From: Conoideocrella luteorostrata
Taxonomy: Eukaryota > Ascomycota > Sordariomycetes > Hypocreales > Clavicipitaceae
Assembly: GCA_032433595.1 (NCBI GenBank)
Contig: JASWJB010000045.1
Location: 124,001-188,000 of the forward strand
Length of the DNA: 64,000 nt
Direction: 5' to 3'
Part shown: piece after piece, positions 1 through 11,237 of the stretch
Layout of the letters: every line of letters starts with the position of its first letter
Position numbering within the stretch: position 1 is the stretch's first letter
Made by a program: the position numbers and the translations under genes
Notes under the pieces: generated by a model
The model's database searches: none
Told to the model about the DNA's origin: nothing
The model's input: the letters and a program-made list of their open reading frames with translations, nothing else

Positions 1-2
1 AC

Positions 3-218
3 CACCGACACCACCGCCAGCTGGAGGGCAAGGCGCTACCCTGCGCAGGGTGCTTCAACGTCGCCGTCACGCCCTTGATTACCAGGTTCTACGCGGCCCT
101 TCTGCGGTACGAGCCTGCCGATGTTGCAGATGCAGCGGGGGACGGTGTATGGACGGACATGTGTCCTTTCGACGGCGAGAGGAGCAGAAAGATAGAAAAG
201 CTGAGGGCTGCGAACTAA
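3..218 (+). CDS. C-terminal fragment of an unidentified protein (5' end outside window)
   Basis: The third frame is open from the window edge to a TAA at 216-218, giving 71 residues that end in a charged tail (RKIEKLRAAN). The visible part has two cysteines close together (LPCAGC), a hydrophobic stretch (VAVTPLITRFYAALLRY) and an acidic, aromatic segment (DGVWTDMCPFDGE). The third codon position is G/C-rich, as in a translated exon, and competing frames are shorter or low-complexity. A CTGCGCAG sequence near position 50 could be a 3' splice site, so part of the left end might be intronic. I do not recognise the family. It converges on the GMP synthase gene, with about 360 bp between the two stop codons. 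Confidence 0.42.
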   Translation, partial: HRHHRQLEGKALPCAGCFNVAVTPLITRFYAALLRYEPADVADAAGDGVWTDMCPFDGERSRKIEKLRAAN

Positions 219-581
219 GATGCTGCCGAAGGCAGGAAGCGTGCCGCAGGCAGCCCCCGGCAGGGCCCCCGGAGGGAACATCGTGGGACTTGAGTACCAT
301 TCCGGAACCTGGTTTGCTAGGGGGGACTCGTGGAGTCTGGAATGCAGATTTAAAGTCTAGAAGAACGGGACAGAGGATCGGCTCTCACACGCCAACCTCA
401 CCCAAAGCTGGAGGGTTCATGGACAAAGAGGGGAAGACGTCAATTCATGTGCTTATCTCATCCTAGGCGTGATTTCTTCTTTGGTGTTTCATTCCATCTC
501 GTCGCCAAGTTTATCATCTATATCTTGAGCCTTGCATAGTCTACTCTTTGTGTGCTGACCACACCATCCAGTGCTGATCCC
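219..581. other. Intergenic region between two convergent gene ends
   Basis: This stretch holds the 3' flanks of the partial gene on the left and of the GMP synthase on the right. The second frame stays open to 466 but encodes an arginine/glycine-rich sequence that resembles no family, so I treat it as untranslated. Nothing else is visible. Confidence 0.5.
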
Positions 582-3500
582 TTACTCCAGCTCGATGGTA
601 CCTAGAGACGGTCAGTTCTATTTGTGCTGATCATGTATATGTATACTCTAAGAGAAGAGAACACAGAGAAAGAAAAAAAAAAAAAAACTATAGAACCAAA
701 AAAATTACGAAAATTGCGAGAAATCATGAAAGTAAGTACCAGAACAAATGGAGCAAGAGGAACAACTAACCTGGTGGCTTGCTTGTGCAATCGTACGTCA
801 CCCGCGACACTCCATGTACTTCATTGCAGATTCTCGTGCTAATCTATGCGAGGGTATTTGGTCAGCAAGAGCTCGCTTTGATGGGCGATGCTGGGAAACA
901 TGTACCTTTTTGAGGAGCTTGAAATCGAATTCGTAGGGCTCGCCGGTCATGAAATCCGTCGTAACTATCGCGCGAAGAATTATAATGTACCCTGAATGGT
1001 GAGGGACGTCGGTTAGCTCGGGTTTAGGGAGAGAGGAGGCGTTAATTTTGGTCCTTTGATTTAACTCCGAAATCGATAGCAAAGACGAGATTTATTTAGA
1101 CTCACCATATGAGCGATTATCTCCCATGACTCCAACGGCTAATAAACGGTTAGTACAGTAGACTTTGACTAGAATGAACAGATGTTGGCTCGAGTTTGAC
1201 AGCGACAGAGTAATCTGTACTGCAACACGAGAATCCGGCTTTGCTAATCGTTGGACATACCTTTGTTGGAATCAAGGCCGGCGTAAGCTTGGGCCATCTG
1301 TAGCAAAGTCAGCAATTATTCCGGTCAGCTTTCTTCGATCGAATTACCTCGTTATAGATGCCTGCCTTCTTGATTTCGGTGATGAAGATGTGATCAGCCT
1401 TGCGGGCAATAGCAACACGTTCAGGCGTCACCTCCCCAATAATTCTGATAGCGATGCCTGTTTGGAAAGTTAGCCGCAGAAACGTCATGTGTAAGGCGTG
1501 GTACATACCTGGGCCAGGAAAGGGGTGACGCATCACGAGGTCATCTACTAAGTCAGCGGGGGTGTCAAGTATCAGATCAGTGGGTCAATTACCGTGAATA
1601 GAGAGCGCTCTTCCTAGCGCTCTTACTTCATCTTTAAACTACGCGGAAGTTAGCCTGTGACTGTCCAATAATAAGACGATGAGAATTTGTCTGGATGCCG
1701 ATTCATGTTGTGCCGACTTCAGACCTCGGAAGGGGACATGACGAACCAATTCTCTAAGCGGCTCAATGAGCTGCAGCTTCGCTTCCTTTTTCATAAGTTA
1801 GTAACTTTGTGCGAGGAAATGTTACACAATGAACCTACTCCGTTCAACATTCGTGCTGGAAGACCTCCAACATTGTGGTGAGCTAAGAAGGATTGATATT
1901 AGCATCATCAGCGCCTGTGAATGGTGTACAAAGTAGATTTGATTGCTTACTTTTGATTGTTGCCGAAGGGCCCTTCCAACTAATTGACTCACTGGCAAAG
2001 TATTAGCGCGTAAAGCAGGCAGTGTAATTTTGATATTTTCTCCGTACATGACATCCGGGTACAAGGTACCCTGTAAGAAATATCTGACGGGCCCGGCATT
2101 TGGTGTGTTCTCTGCATCTTTTTCGATTCTCAACGCCTCTTTTTCGAAAAAATCAATAAACAGGTTGCCAATCACTTTTCGTTTTTGCTGCACGGATTGT
2201 CAGTATTATTCTTCTGGTATTAGTATTTAGTCTTACCTCCGGTTCTGTTATTCCAGCAAGAGCGTCGAGAAAGGCCTTAGACGCATCGATAACAGTTAGG
2301 TTGATTCCGAGATGTTCCTGGAGAGTCTCCTTGACCTGCTGCGACTCTTCCAGACGTAAGAGTCCGGTATCAATAAGGACCGCATGGAAACGATCTCCGA
2401 TGGCCGTTTTCAAAAGCTGTGCCGCAACAGTTGAATCAACGCCTTAACAGAGTCAGTTCCCGCCTCTGATGGTAGACTTCTTAACATACCTCCGCTGACC
2501 GCTCCGATAACCTGCGACTTCTCGCCAACAAGTTTTCGAACTCGCGCGATTTCTTGATCAACGAAATTGGACATAGTCCAGTTTGGTGAGCAACCGCAAA
2601 TGTTGACGGCGAAATTCTTTAAAATCTGTCCACCGCAAGGAGTATTCGTGACCTCTGGATGAAACTGTAAACCTATTGATTACGGGATCAGCTGTGATAT
2701 CGCCATTGGTCTCAAGGCAAACAAGCGCACAAAGTGCAGAGTAAGATGGACAACGGTAGGTCACGGACTTACCAAAGACATGACTGTCCTTATGGGCGAT
2801 TCCTGCAAAAGGAGACGAGGGCGTCTCGCAAATAATTTCAAAATTCTCAGGGAGACTGCCCAGTTTGTCGCTGTGGCTCATCCACACTGCGATTATCGGT
2901 TAGTGTCCATTTGCACTCTACTTGAAAACCCGTGTGTATACCTTCCATAGACTCTCCGACACCCTCCAGGAGCCGATCCACGTGGCTCGAAACTCGATGA
3001 ATTTTGACTTCCTTTGACACATTGCAACTATCAGCATATTGCGTGCAAGCGAAGGATTAATTAGGTCTCATTACCGCGGATCCGTATTCGCGGTGATCAC
3101 TGCGAATAACATTCATAGGGTCAAGCCTCCAAGCAATAGACTGATTGCCATAACAAATGCCAAGCAGCGGGATTTCAGTCTGCTCAAAATAGGCAGGATC
3201 GGCGTCTACAAAATTGTTAGGATATACACAGTACTACCTTGCGGATGTGTTGCACGAACGAGGAGCTTCGGCATCATAGACAGAAGCAGGACCTAAAAGA
3301 AGATGTTATTCAGAGTGTACAAATATAGGCGTACAACTTTAACTAACCGCCAGAAAGGATGATTCCCTTGGGTCGGAACGGGATATCAGCAAATGGAACA
3401 TCGCACCCCAGCAATTCGCAGTAGATGCCCATATCACGAAGCCGTCTTATTAAATCATTAGCCTCAAATATTTTATTTAGTAAATGGGGTGAAAAACTAC

Positions 3501-3772
3501 CGTAAGATCAAGTGGCTATATTGCGAGCCTGCGTTATGTTAGCCAAAAACGCATATTCACTCAGTCGAAGAATGTCGAGCAAAGTGGCTACGAACCATGG
3601 TCGAGGACCAGAATTGTCTAGATGTATTTCTTAGTACACAAATCTAAGCATGTGAAGAAAGACTTGCTTGCGCCCTGCAAAGCCGAATATCACGAGACTA
3701 GAGACGAGCGTTATCAACACTTACATCAAAGAGCTCGGCGGGCGCCTTGGTCGCATTGGCGCCGACACTCAT
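582..3772 (-). CDS. GUA1: GMP synthase (glutamine-hydrolysing), 22 exons
   Basis: The enzyme amidates XMP to GMP using glutamine and ATP, the last step of de novo GMP synthesis in the cytosol. I rebuilt 22 exons (minus strand): 3725-3772, 3596-3617, 3501-3528, 3348-3445, 3260-3292, 3075-3205, 2942-3011, 2773-2886, 2490-2672, 2237-2442, 2048-2187, 1951-1991, 1839-1882, 1747-1785, 1593-1638, 1509-1544, 1348-1457, 1261-1297, 1106-1138, 906-991, 771-843, 582-601. They total 1638 nt, or 545 aa, the usual family length. The class I amidotransferase triad is visible: Cys94 in LLGICYG, and His186 and Glu188 in QFHPEVT. The ATP-pyrophosphatase P-loop SGGVDST is at 241-247. Dimerisation-domain motifs HPFPGPG and the C-terminal SKPPGTIELE are present. 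All 21 introns are GT-AG and 47-169 bp, and the frame is unbroken. The intron count is unlike every neighbour. I infer a functional gene, but cannot tell whether it is the only GMP synthase in the genome. Confidence 0.93.
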
Positions 3773-4467
3773 TTTGAATTGAAGTGAAGGGCTGTAGATA
3801 GGGGAGCAATTATAATCAAGCCTATTGAAGTCTTGCGAGGGTATGGATGCTTACAATATCGTGCCTGCTCGTAGAGTCACCTATGAGATCTCTAGATTTT
3901 TTTTCTCGCCTCGGGTCGGAAAATGCTGTCACCGGCTATTAGCGCCGAGCTTTCAGTGTGTTATGCCGCCCGTGCTTCGGGTTTGCACCGCATCTGCGGG
4001 GGCCAATTGGCAGCAGTTGCTAAAACACTTCCCAAAGAGGCTAGGATGAGCCACCAGAGCCCCCGGGTTGCAGAGTTTAGACCCGCCGCTACACGCCACT
4101 AAAACAAGGGCATTGAGGAAGGTTATCAGCCAGCTGAACGCTTGTGGTTCGCCCAAAATTTAATAGTAGTGGGCTCTCCGGAGCATTTTACAGACTGCTG
4201 ACATCACTGAATCATCACTATGCCGCCTTAGCGCGGACAACCTTTGGCACCGCATCGACGAACCCAGCTGGGAGCCAATATTGCAGCCAGACATAATGGG
4301 AAGGAAAAAACAGGCAATCGCATCCACATCCACGCACCAATTTCACACCTCTCAACCTTGTACAACCACATTTCAGGCACTCGATGACTCTTGGCAACGG
4401 TGACGCTGACCATTGTCTCGATGTCGATGCGCCTCCTGCCATCTAGACCCAATACACAGCATATGCC
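3773..4467. promoter_or_regulatory. Divergent intergenic region between GMP synthase and the Mg2+ transporter
   Basis: About 695 bp separate the two start codons, so both promoters must lie here. I saw no strong TATA box or recognisable operator. Short open frames on both strands (e.g. near 3825-4049 and 4218-4452) have no conserved content. Confidence 0.5.
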
Positions 4468-7095
4468 ATGACCACCAATCGCTTTGAATCAATCAGCGCC
4501 ATCACCAAAGCAGCCATGGGTTCCGAGCAAGGCGTCACCCCGTCCCCTGCATCCCCAAATGCGCGCCCACAGGACCAGACGCAGCGGGCTCAGCCAAGAA
4601 AGAGAAAGGGCCATCGAGGAGGAAAGAAGAAACGATCACGGCGGAAGAGCTTCGCGGTTCTTGCAGAGGACAGTCATGATGAAGCTCCCGGCCCGTCGAA
4701 TCCTGGCATGATATATCAGCTACCTGGTGGTAATCTCAGCGGCACCAGCCTCGAAAGTGAGGCATTGCTTGACCATCGGTAAGCTTTGAATTGAACGTAC
4801 TGATCAACTCTTCTTATACGAGAAAAAACTGACTTTAAAATTAAGAGAGCAGAAGCCAATGCGTATCAGAAGGCCATCCACGATAGCAGTGTCCAGCCCT
4901 TTCCACAACCCTTTTCCTGCGACACCAGGAGGCAGTCGGCTGCGAGCTATACATACTCCCAACAGTGCTGGTAGTCATGACAATCGAAACCCATGGGACG
5001 AGACGATGCCTCTTCTGTCAGGCTCAGCATTGAAGAACTCGCCAACTAGGCCGTCGAGCTACGGGGCGAGCGACTCTAAGGCCGGCCGAAATCGAAGTCG
5101 AAGATCTAGCAGGTCCTCGAAGAGATTAGCAACTTCACAAGGCGCTAGAGACGGGTATGACGTGAACCATCCGCCGTCAGTTCCCGGATCGCCGACTTTT
5201 GGTCCTCTTGATGGTCCGGATATGACGTTTGCCGATGTCATGATTCGAGATGACATGTCACTGCGTAGTGGAAGTCCCCGGCGGTCGATGGACGAAGAAG
5301 CGGAGGTCTTGTTGGAGACAGAAGATCTGAGCCATGATCATAGGCAGGAGCCGACGCGGAGACCACCTGGCGGTGCATCAGAAGATGTGTGCTTTCCTAT
5401 TCCTGGAATGTCAGAGCTTGGTGACGACGACACGAGGATGCGAGACCCGCAATCATATCAGCGGCGTCCCCGTCGGCGCCGCGGTCAGTGGCCCGACTTG
5501 GCGGTATTGGAGGAATGGAGAACGTACGAAAAGGAGGATCGCAGCGAAGAGCGCCGGGTCAAGAGGATCACAGAGCCGCAGCTAATCAATGGTCGTCTGC
5601 GTCCCGTACGAAAAGGATGGTTTCAAACAGACGAGGAGGCTCCATATCGATTTACTTACTTCAATGAAGAGTTCCAAAGTACTATCCACAGCCAGACAAT
5701 ATCAGAGCTAGTCCAACCTGGAAGCGACTTTCAAGAGCTCTTCATCCCTGACCCTCCCATCCTATCGGACGACGAAAGTAGTGATGAGGATGAGGATACT
5801 GTTTCACTAGCAACAAAGCGGCAAAGATCATTCACTGGCCTGGATAACAACTCCAAGATCTCCACACGACAGCCGTCTGTTGCCGGCTCCAGGCAAGGCG
5901 ATACTATGTCACCGCATAATCCTGCAAACCTGTCTAGGCGAGTCAGTCCTGTTGGCATCAAGTCACCGGCAGCGAGTGTTCAGCCCGTCCCCGCAGAATC
6001 GACAGAGAAGCCCGTTCGATACGGGGATCGACCAGTCTGGTGGCTCGATGTTCTTTCCCCTACTGAGGCAGAGATGAAGGTCATTGCAAAGGCGTTCGGC
6101 ATTCATCCCTTGACGGCTGAGGATATTATGCTTCAAGAGGCTCGAGAAAAGGTCGAGCTGTTCCGACATTATTATTTCGTCAACTACCGCACCTTCGATC
6201 AGGACATCAATAGTGAGAATTACCTTGAACCCGTCAATATGTACGTGGTTGTTTTCCGGGAAGGAGTTCTCAGCTTCCACTTCTCCATGACACCACACCC
6301 CGCAAACGTACGCAGACGTATACGTCAACTAAGGGACTATCTCATATTATCGTCCGACTGGATCTCGTACGCCATTATTGACGACATCACCGACGTATTT
6401 CAACCGCTTATCCAGAATATCGAAGACGAAGTCGACGAAATTGATGACGCCATTCTGCGGATGCACAACCCCGAGAAGGACGAGAAGACTGCTCATCTCC
6501 GCGACGACAGCTCTTCATTTTTCGACTCTGGCGACATGCTTCGAAGAGTAGGTGACAGTCGAAAGCGCGTCATGAGTCTGTATCGTCTTCTCGGGAACAA
6601 AGCAGATGTCATCAAGGGCTTTGCCAAGCGATGCAATGAGCGATGGGAGGTAGCCCCTCGATCCGAGATTGGCCTATATCTCGGCGATATCCAAGATCAC
6701 ATTGTGACCATGACTTCCAATCTTGGCCACTATGAAAAGTACGTCTTCATCCTCCCCACAGCGCTCATATCATTTTATTTGTTTAAAGGGTTTTGCTTAT
6801 ACTAACCATTGATTCTAGGATCTTGGCACGCTCACATGGCAATTACCTAGCCCAGATCAACATTCGCATGAATGAGCGGCAGGAGCAAACCGCTGATGTT
6901 CTCGGTAAGCTCACCGTGTTGGGTACCATTGTCTTGCCCATGAACATAATTACTGGTCTATGGGGCATGAATGTCTGGGTCCCTGGTCAGGAGTACGAAG
7001 GCGACCTGGCATGGTTTGCGTGGATTACCGCTGGCCTGGTGTTGTTTGGAACTGCCTGCTATATGATTGCGAAAAGAGTCTATAACATCGTCTAG
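4468..7095 (+). CDS. MNR2: CorA-family Mg2+ transporter, Mnr2/Alr1 type
   Basis: This is a magnesium channel/transporter of the fungal Alr1/Alr2/Mnr2 group; Mnr2 releases vacuolar Mg2+ and Alr1 acts at the plasma membrane. Exons are 4468-4778, 4846-6738 and 6819-7095, giving 826 aa. The first 400 residues or so are a basic and acidic low-complexity tail (KRKGHRGGKKKRSRRKS, serine/arginine-rich), typical of this group. The CorA cytosolic domain follows. The last exon carries the helix NIRMNERQEQ and the first membrane segment, ending in the signature GMN (about 784-786, in GLWGMNVWVPG). A second membrane segment (WITAGLVLFGTACYMI) follows and the protein ends at VYNIV. The start is the first ATG that opens the frame; the next in-frame ATG is 16 codons on. 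I favour Mnr2 over Alr1 from the long tail, without certainty. Confidence 0.9.
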
Positions 7096-7814
7096 CAATC
7101 AAAGTAAGTGTCAACACAACACAACACAACGAAATAAAGGAAAATACGCACAATCTGGCACATAGTCGTCCTTCCATTGGATCATATGGAGAGGATTGCA
7201 TCACATGATACTCCTTATTGTTTATTTTATTGTTTATTTTAAAAAAAGAATGGGGTTAAGCCGGGTTTTTTGCATGGCATTTCAATACGCATGCAATTGA
7301 CTTGGACATTTGCGTACCTTCGGTCTTTTTGACTGGTGGGTCAAAGGTGTACAAAGAGATGGAAATAGATGGAAACTGTCTGTTATTTTGGGTTTGCGCA
7401 GGACACTCAGTACGTAGCTCCAAGCACGAGATGTGTTTTTAAGTAAAATTTGGTAAATCATCCATACACAGTACCTAGCAATAGCATAGCCGGAATATGT
7501 TTATATGGTTCTTTCAGCATATTCCTCCCCTACTCGAATTCATGTTTCCTAGCAAGTGTTCTTTATAAGGCCCTTTTCCAGCACAGCACTATTGCTCATA
7601 TCCCTTTTGTTTTGCCATGTGAAAATAAATAAACATAACCGCCCCTTTTACGCCGGGTTAACCTGATTAGTATCTAGTGGCCCCTTAAATACTGCAGCAG
7701 CAAATTGGTATTCGAGCCGGGAAGTCCCATCAAGGGAACACGCTTATCCGCAAAGCTAGTTTGTCAAACGCGCATGTACGTCTCCATAAACGTACAAGTT
7801 CCACCATCGGGAGA
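7096..7814. other. Intergenic region between convergent gene ends
   Basis: Here lie the 3' flanks of the transporter and of the Rna15-like gene. The left part has a CAACA-type pentamer run (about 7112-7131), and there is an AT-rich segment with TTTATTTTATTGTTTATTTT at 7217-7242, plausible poly(A) signal sequence for the plus-strand gene. No gene seen. Confidence 0.5.
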
Positions 7815-8935
7815 TCACCTTCGCTGAGAGGCAAAGGTTGCTCTAAGGGCCATAATCTGCTGCTTATCGGCCTCTGGAAGCAGATCAATTTGTGCCTGAG
7901 GCAATTCCATGACTGCTCTCATAAGCGCATCTGGATCCTGTGCTGCTGCTGGTGCGGCTGGCGCAGCATACGCTGGCTGGGCAGCTGCCGGAGGCGCGTA
8001 CGGCATACCAGCAACGGGTGGTGTGTTATTAGCTGCGGGATAGCCTGATACCGCCGCTGATCCTGCATACGCAGCTGGAGGCTGTGGCGCTGGAGGAGGA
8101 GCGTTAGGGTCGACGACAGACTGGATTGCCTCTGGAGAAACCAGGCCCATGAGAAGGAGTGCTTGGAACACAGCATATGATAATTGTGGTGCTTGCTGGA
8201 GAAGTTCGGTGGCTCGTTGGGGTTCGCTTGCTGCTAAAGCTTTCATCTGCGTGAGGATATCGAGCAGCTGCGAGGGAGGTAAGGTATTGAGCGTTCGTGA
8301 GATGGCGTCCGTGCATGACAAGCCTGGTGGCATTTCCTTGCCGGCGGGTAGTTGAGGTAGTGAGCTTGGCTGAGCTCCGTATGTGCCGCTTGCGGCACCA
8401 TTTGTAGGATTCGATGTCATCTGAGGGGTTTCAGTATCAGCCTTGAGAATTGCAATATGCGTATCGTCCATGCCAAGTACCTGGTTGTCGTCATCACCGC
8501 TCTTTTGTTCATTAGAAAAATCGACGCGAAGCTTGCGGCCCATGACTTCAAAATCGTTCAAATTTCGTACTGCGGACGAAGCACTGTCTGTAACGTTTAG
8601 GAATAAGGTCAGTAATCAAGCTTCGCGTTCACACTGTGAGCTGGGCATCACGCGACCGCGAGATGGACGAACCGGTATCTGGGTAGTCTGCAAAACCGAA
8701 ACCCTTGGGGCGACCTGTTTCGGAATCATATACTAAGCGAAATCGCTCGACTTTACCGGCGCGGCTGAAGATTTCTGTGATTTGTTCTTCAGAAAGGCCT
8801 GCAGACTTGAGTTAGCGATGGGGCTTGGAGTGGTGGGACAAGTTTGCAAGATATCGGGCGGCTGTGTATCAGGGTTGCCGTACCATAGGGGATGTTTCCC
8901 ACGAATACAACGCGGGAAGGCGGCCTTGTCGACAT
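7815..8935 (-). CDS. RNA15: mRNA 3'-end processing factor, CstF-64/Rna15 type (RRM + hinge + C-terminal domain)
   Basis: The protein binds the U/A-rich element near poly(A) sites as part of cleavage factor IA/CstF in the nucleus. Exons (minus strand) are 8884-8935, 8673-8798 and 7815-8587, giving 316 aa. An N-terminal RRM spans about residues 7-85 with RNP2 VVFVGNIPY and RNP1 PKGFGFADY; the RNP2 motif is split after its last Tyr by intron 1. The hinge that binds Rna14/CstF-77 (about 145-200, TLPPSQLLDILTQMKALA and PQLSYAVFQALLLMGLV) follows. Then comes a Pro/Ala/Tyr-rich linker and a C-terminal three-helix domain (about 275-316). The start is the first ATG that gives an intact RRM; an open frame further upstream is the 5' leader. 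It is shorter than animal CstF-64 and lacks its pentapeptide repeats, as expected in fungi. Confidence 0.9.
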
Positions 8936-9807
8936 GCCGGGTATTGGTAAGACTTGCGATGTCGTAAAGGAAGATTCTGGTGATGTCGGAAAGAAGTCGA
9001 GAAGTCGTCGCCAGTCCAGCGCAGGCACGTGTCGCAACTCACTGTCGGACAGCGCTTCACTTACGGAGTACCTCGTAGCCCAATGGCCCCTCAGTGAGGA
9101 TAATTGAGCGAACAGATACCGTAGAAGAATCGGGTTATGTCGCAAGCACCCAAATAAAAGTTCTTCAAAGCGGTTTACAATTTAAAACTTGCTACAGCCT
9201 ATTCCCACTTCCACTTAAACTCTGAAGACGAACAATTGAAGAACAGTGCTGCAAGGTGTTCTATCCGGCGATTTACCGATCCAGGGTTGCCATACAATAG
9301 GTAAGCTGAGCTACGGAGTACATGGAACTGTCAGTAGCCTGCATTGCAGAGCCGGTCGACCCCCTGCAGCGTCAGTACAACTGTGCAGCACTCCCATAGG
9401 CCAGCTACTGTCTGCGCTCTCCGGCTGCGGGGCTAAGGGGACCTGCCGTGGCTGCTCAAATTCGGTGCTCTCAGCCTCAGCGATTCAGTGGTCCCGTTCC
9501 TGTACTTGCGACGGTGGCCTCATCGCGTGTATGATTCTCCAAACTCGCGACACTGAATTGTGTGCTGCGCTGAGCCATCCACCACCTCGCTGCCGTTTTT
9601 TGGCCTTCCCCTCGTGCAATTGATTGCATCTCATTTAACCATTATTTCAAGATAGCTCCTGATTGTCCACCTTGCTCGATTACACAAATATTGTTTGCAG
9701 CTGAGGCGCCTACTCGCCTACTCGGCAGCTTCTTAGCGGGGAGCTTGTAGCCAGCTGTCACCATCGATTGATTCTGCAGACATCAACACCCTACGAATCT
9801 CTTGACA
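8936..9807. promoter_or_regulatory. Divergent promoter region between RNA15-like gene and ERV46
   Basis: These 870 bp separate two divergent start codons. They contain two copies of the dispersed CGGAGTAC-type motif, at 9063-9072 and 9312-9322. Open frames on the plus strand (9246-9623) are cysteine-rich nonsense without a family. No RNA gene seen. Confidence 0.45.
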
Positions 9808-11237
9808 ATGCCGCCCAAGTCGAGATTCACCAAGCTCGACGCCTTCACAAAGACGGTTGATGAGGCACGAATTCGCACTACCAGCGGCGGTATTGTGACC
9901 ATCGTGTCGCTGCTCGTAGTGCTGTTCTTGTCATGGGGAGAATGGGCTGACTATCGCCGTGTTGTGATACACCCAGAGCTGGTGGTGGATAAGAGCAGAG
10001 GTATGGAAACATCTTCAAGTCATCCCGGGGATGCTACATCCAAATTTGTGTAACGGAGGACTAATCTGGTCCTAACAGGAGAGCGCATGGATATCCACCT
10101 CAACATCACCTTTCCCAGAATGCCCTGTGAACTGCTGACTCTTGATGTCATGGATGTCTCTGGGGAACAGCAGCATGGAGTCGCACACGGCGTGAGCAAA
10201 GTTCGTCTTCGGCCGGAATCCCAAGGCGGTGGTGTCATTGATGTCAAAGCATTGAATCTGCACGACGAAACTGCCGAGCATCTCGACCCTTCGTACTGCG
10301 GTGAATGCTATGGTGCCACGGCTCCTCCTAATGCGCAGAAGGCCGGATGCTGCAATACTTGCGAAGATGTTCGAGAAGCTTATGCTGCACAGGGCTGGGC
10401 GTTTGGTAGGGGCGAGAACGTCGAACAATGCACGCGTGAGCACTACGCAGAGAGACTGGACGAACAGCGCGAAGAAGGCTGCCGTATTGAAGGCGAATTA
10501 CAGGTCAACAAGGTCGTCGGAAACTTCCACCTCGCTCCTGGTCGCAGCTTCAGCAACGGAAACATGCACGTCCATGACCTAAAGAACTACTGGGAGACCC
10601 CTAACGGGAAGCAACACGACTTCACTCACACCATTCACCAGTTGCGTTTTGGCCCTCAGCTTCCTACTGCGCTATTCCAGAGAATGGGCAAGAACATCAT
10701 GCCCTGGACAAACCACCACCAAAATCCTCTGGATGGATCGAGGCAAATGACGAACGACCCAGGCTACAACTATATGTACTTTGTCAAGATTGTACCTACT
10801 TCGTATCTTCCCCTTGGATGGGAGAAGAAGGTCAAGAATGTGCCTGGACATGTGGATTTGAACGGTGAAGGCAGCCTCGAGACGCACCAATATTCAGTTA
10901 CCAGCCACAAGAGAAGTCTTCAGGGAGGGAATGATGCCGCTGAGGGCCACGCCGAGCGTCAGCATTCGCAGGGCGGTATCCCAGGCGTCTTTTTTTCATA
11001 TGTAAGTCATGAACTGCATTATACGATAGGTCATGGCAAGTATAGCTAACAACAATATTACAGGATATTTCCCCCATGAAAGTCATCAACCGCGAAGAGC
11101 CGGCCAAGACGTTTACTGGTTTCTTGGCTGGACTCTGTGCCATCGTCGGTGGTACTCTTACCGTAGCTGCGGCTGTGGATCGAGGCTTGTTCGAAGGTGC
11201 CTCAAGATTGAAGAAGATGCGGTCGAAGGACCTGTAA
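9808..11237 (+). CDS. ERV46: ER-Golgi cargo receptor Erv46 (ERGIC-3)
   Basis: Erv46 forms a complex with Erv41 in COPII vesicles and retrieves ER proteins that have escaped to the Golgi. Exons are 9808-10000, 10079-11001 and 11064-11237, giving 429 aa. The N-terminus carries the family motif (KLDAFTKTVDEARIRTTSGG) followed by the first membrane segment (about 29-44). The large luminal domain shows the expected cysteines (SYCGECYGA, GCCNTCEDVREAY) and GNFHLAPGRSF. The C-terminal exon holds EEPAKTFTGFLAGLCAIVGGT and the second membrane segment, then a short basic cytosolic tail. The CCNTC and NFHLAPG motifs identify the Erv46 rather than the Erv41 branch. Length matches the family. Confidence 0.95.

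Noticed and set aside
582..3772. Reading the GMP synthase locus as a pseudogene because of many stop codons between fragments
   Set aside because: Every interruption falls in a GT-AG intron, junctions restore conserved residues in phase, and the total is exactly 546 codons.
8789..9145. Minus-strand frame extending upstream of the Rna15-like start
   Set aside because: It reads through intron 1 and the 5' leader; the RRM is only intact when translation begins at 8935 and the intron is removed.
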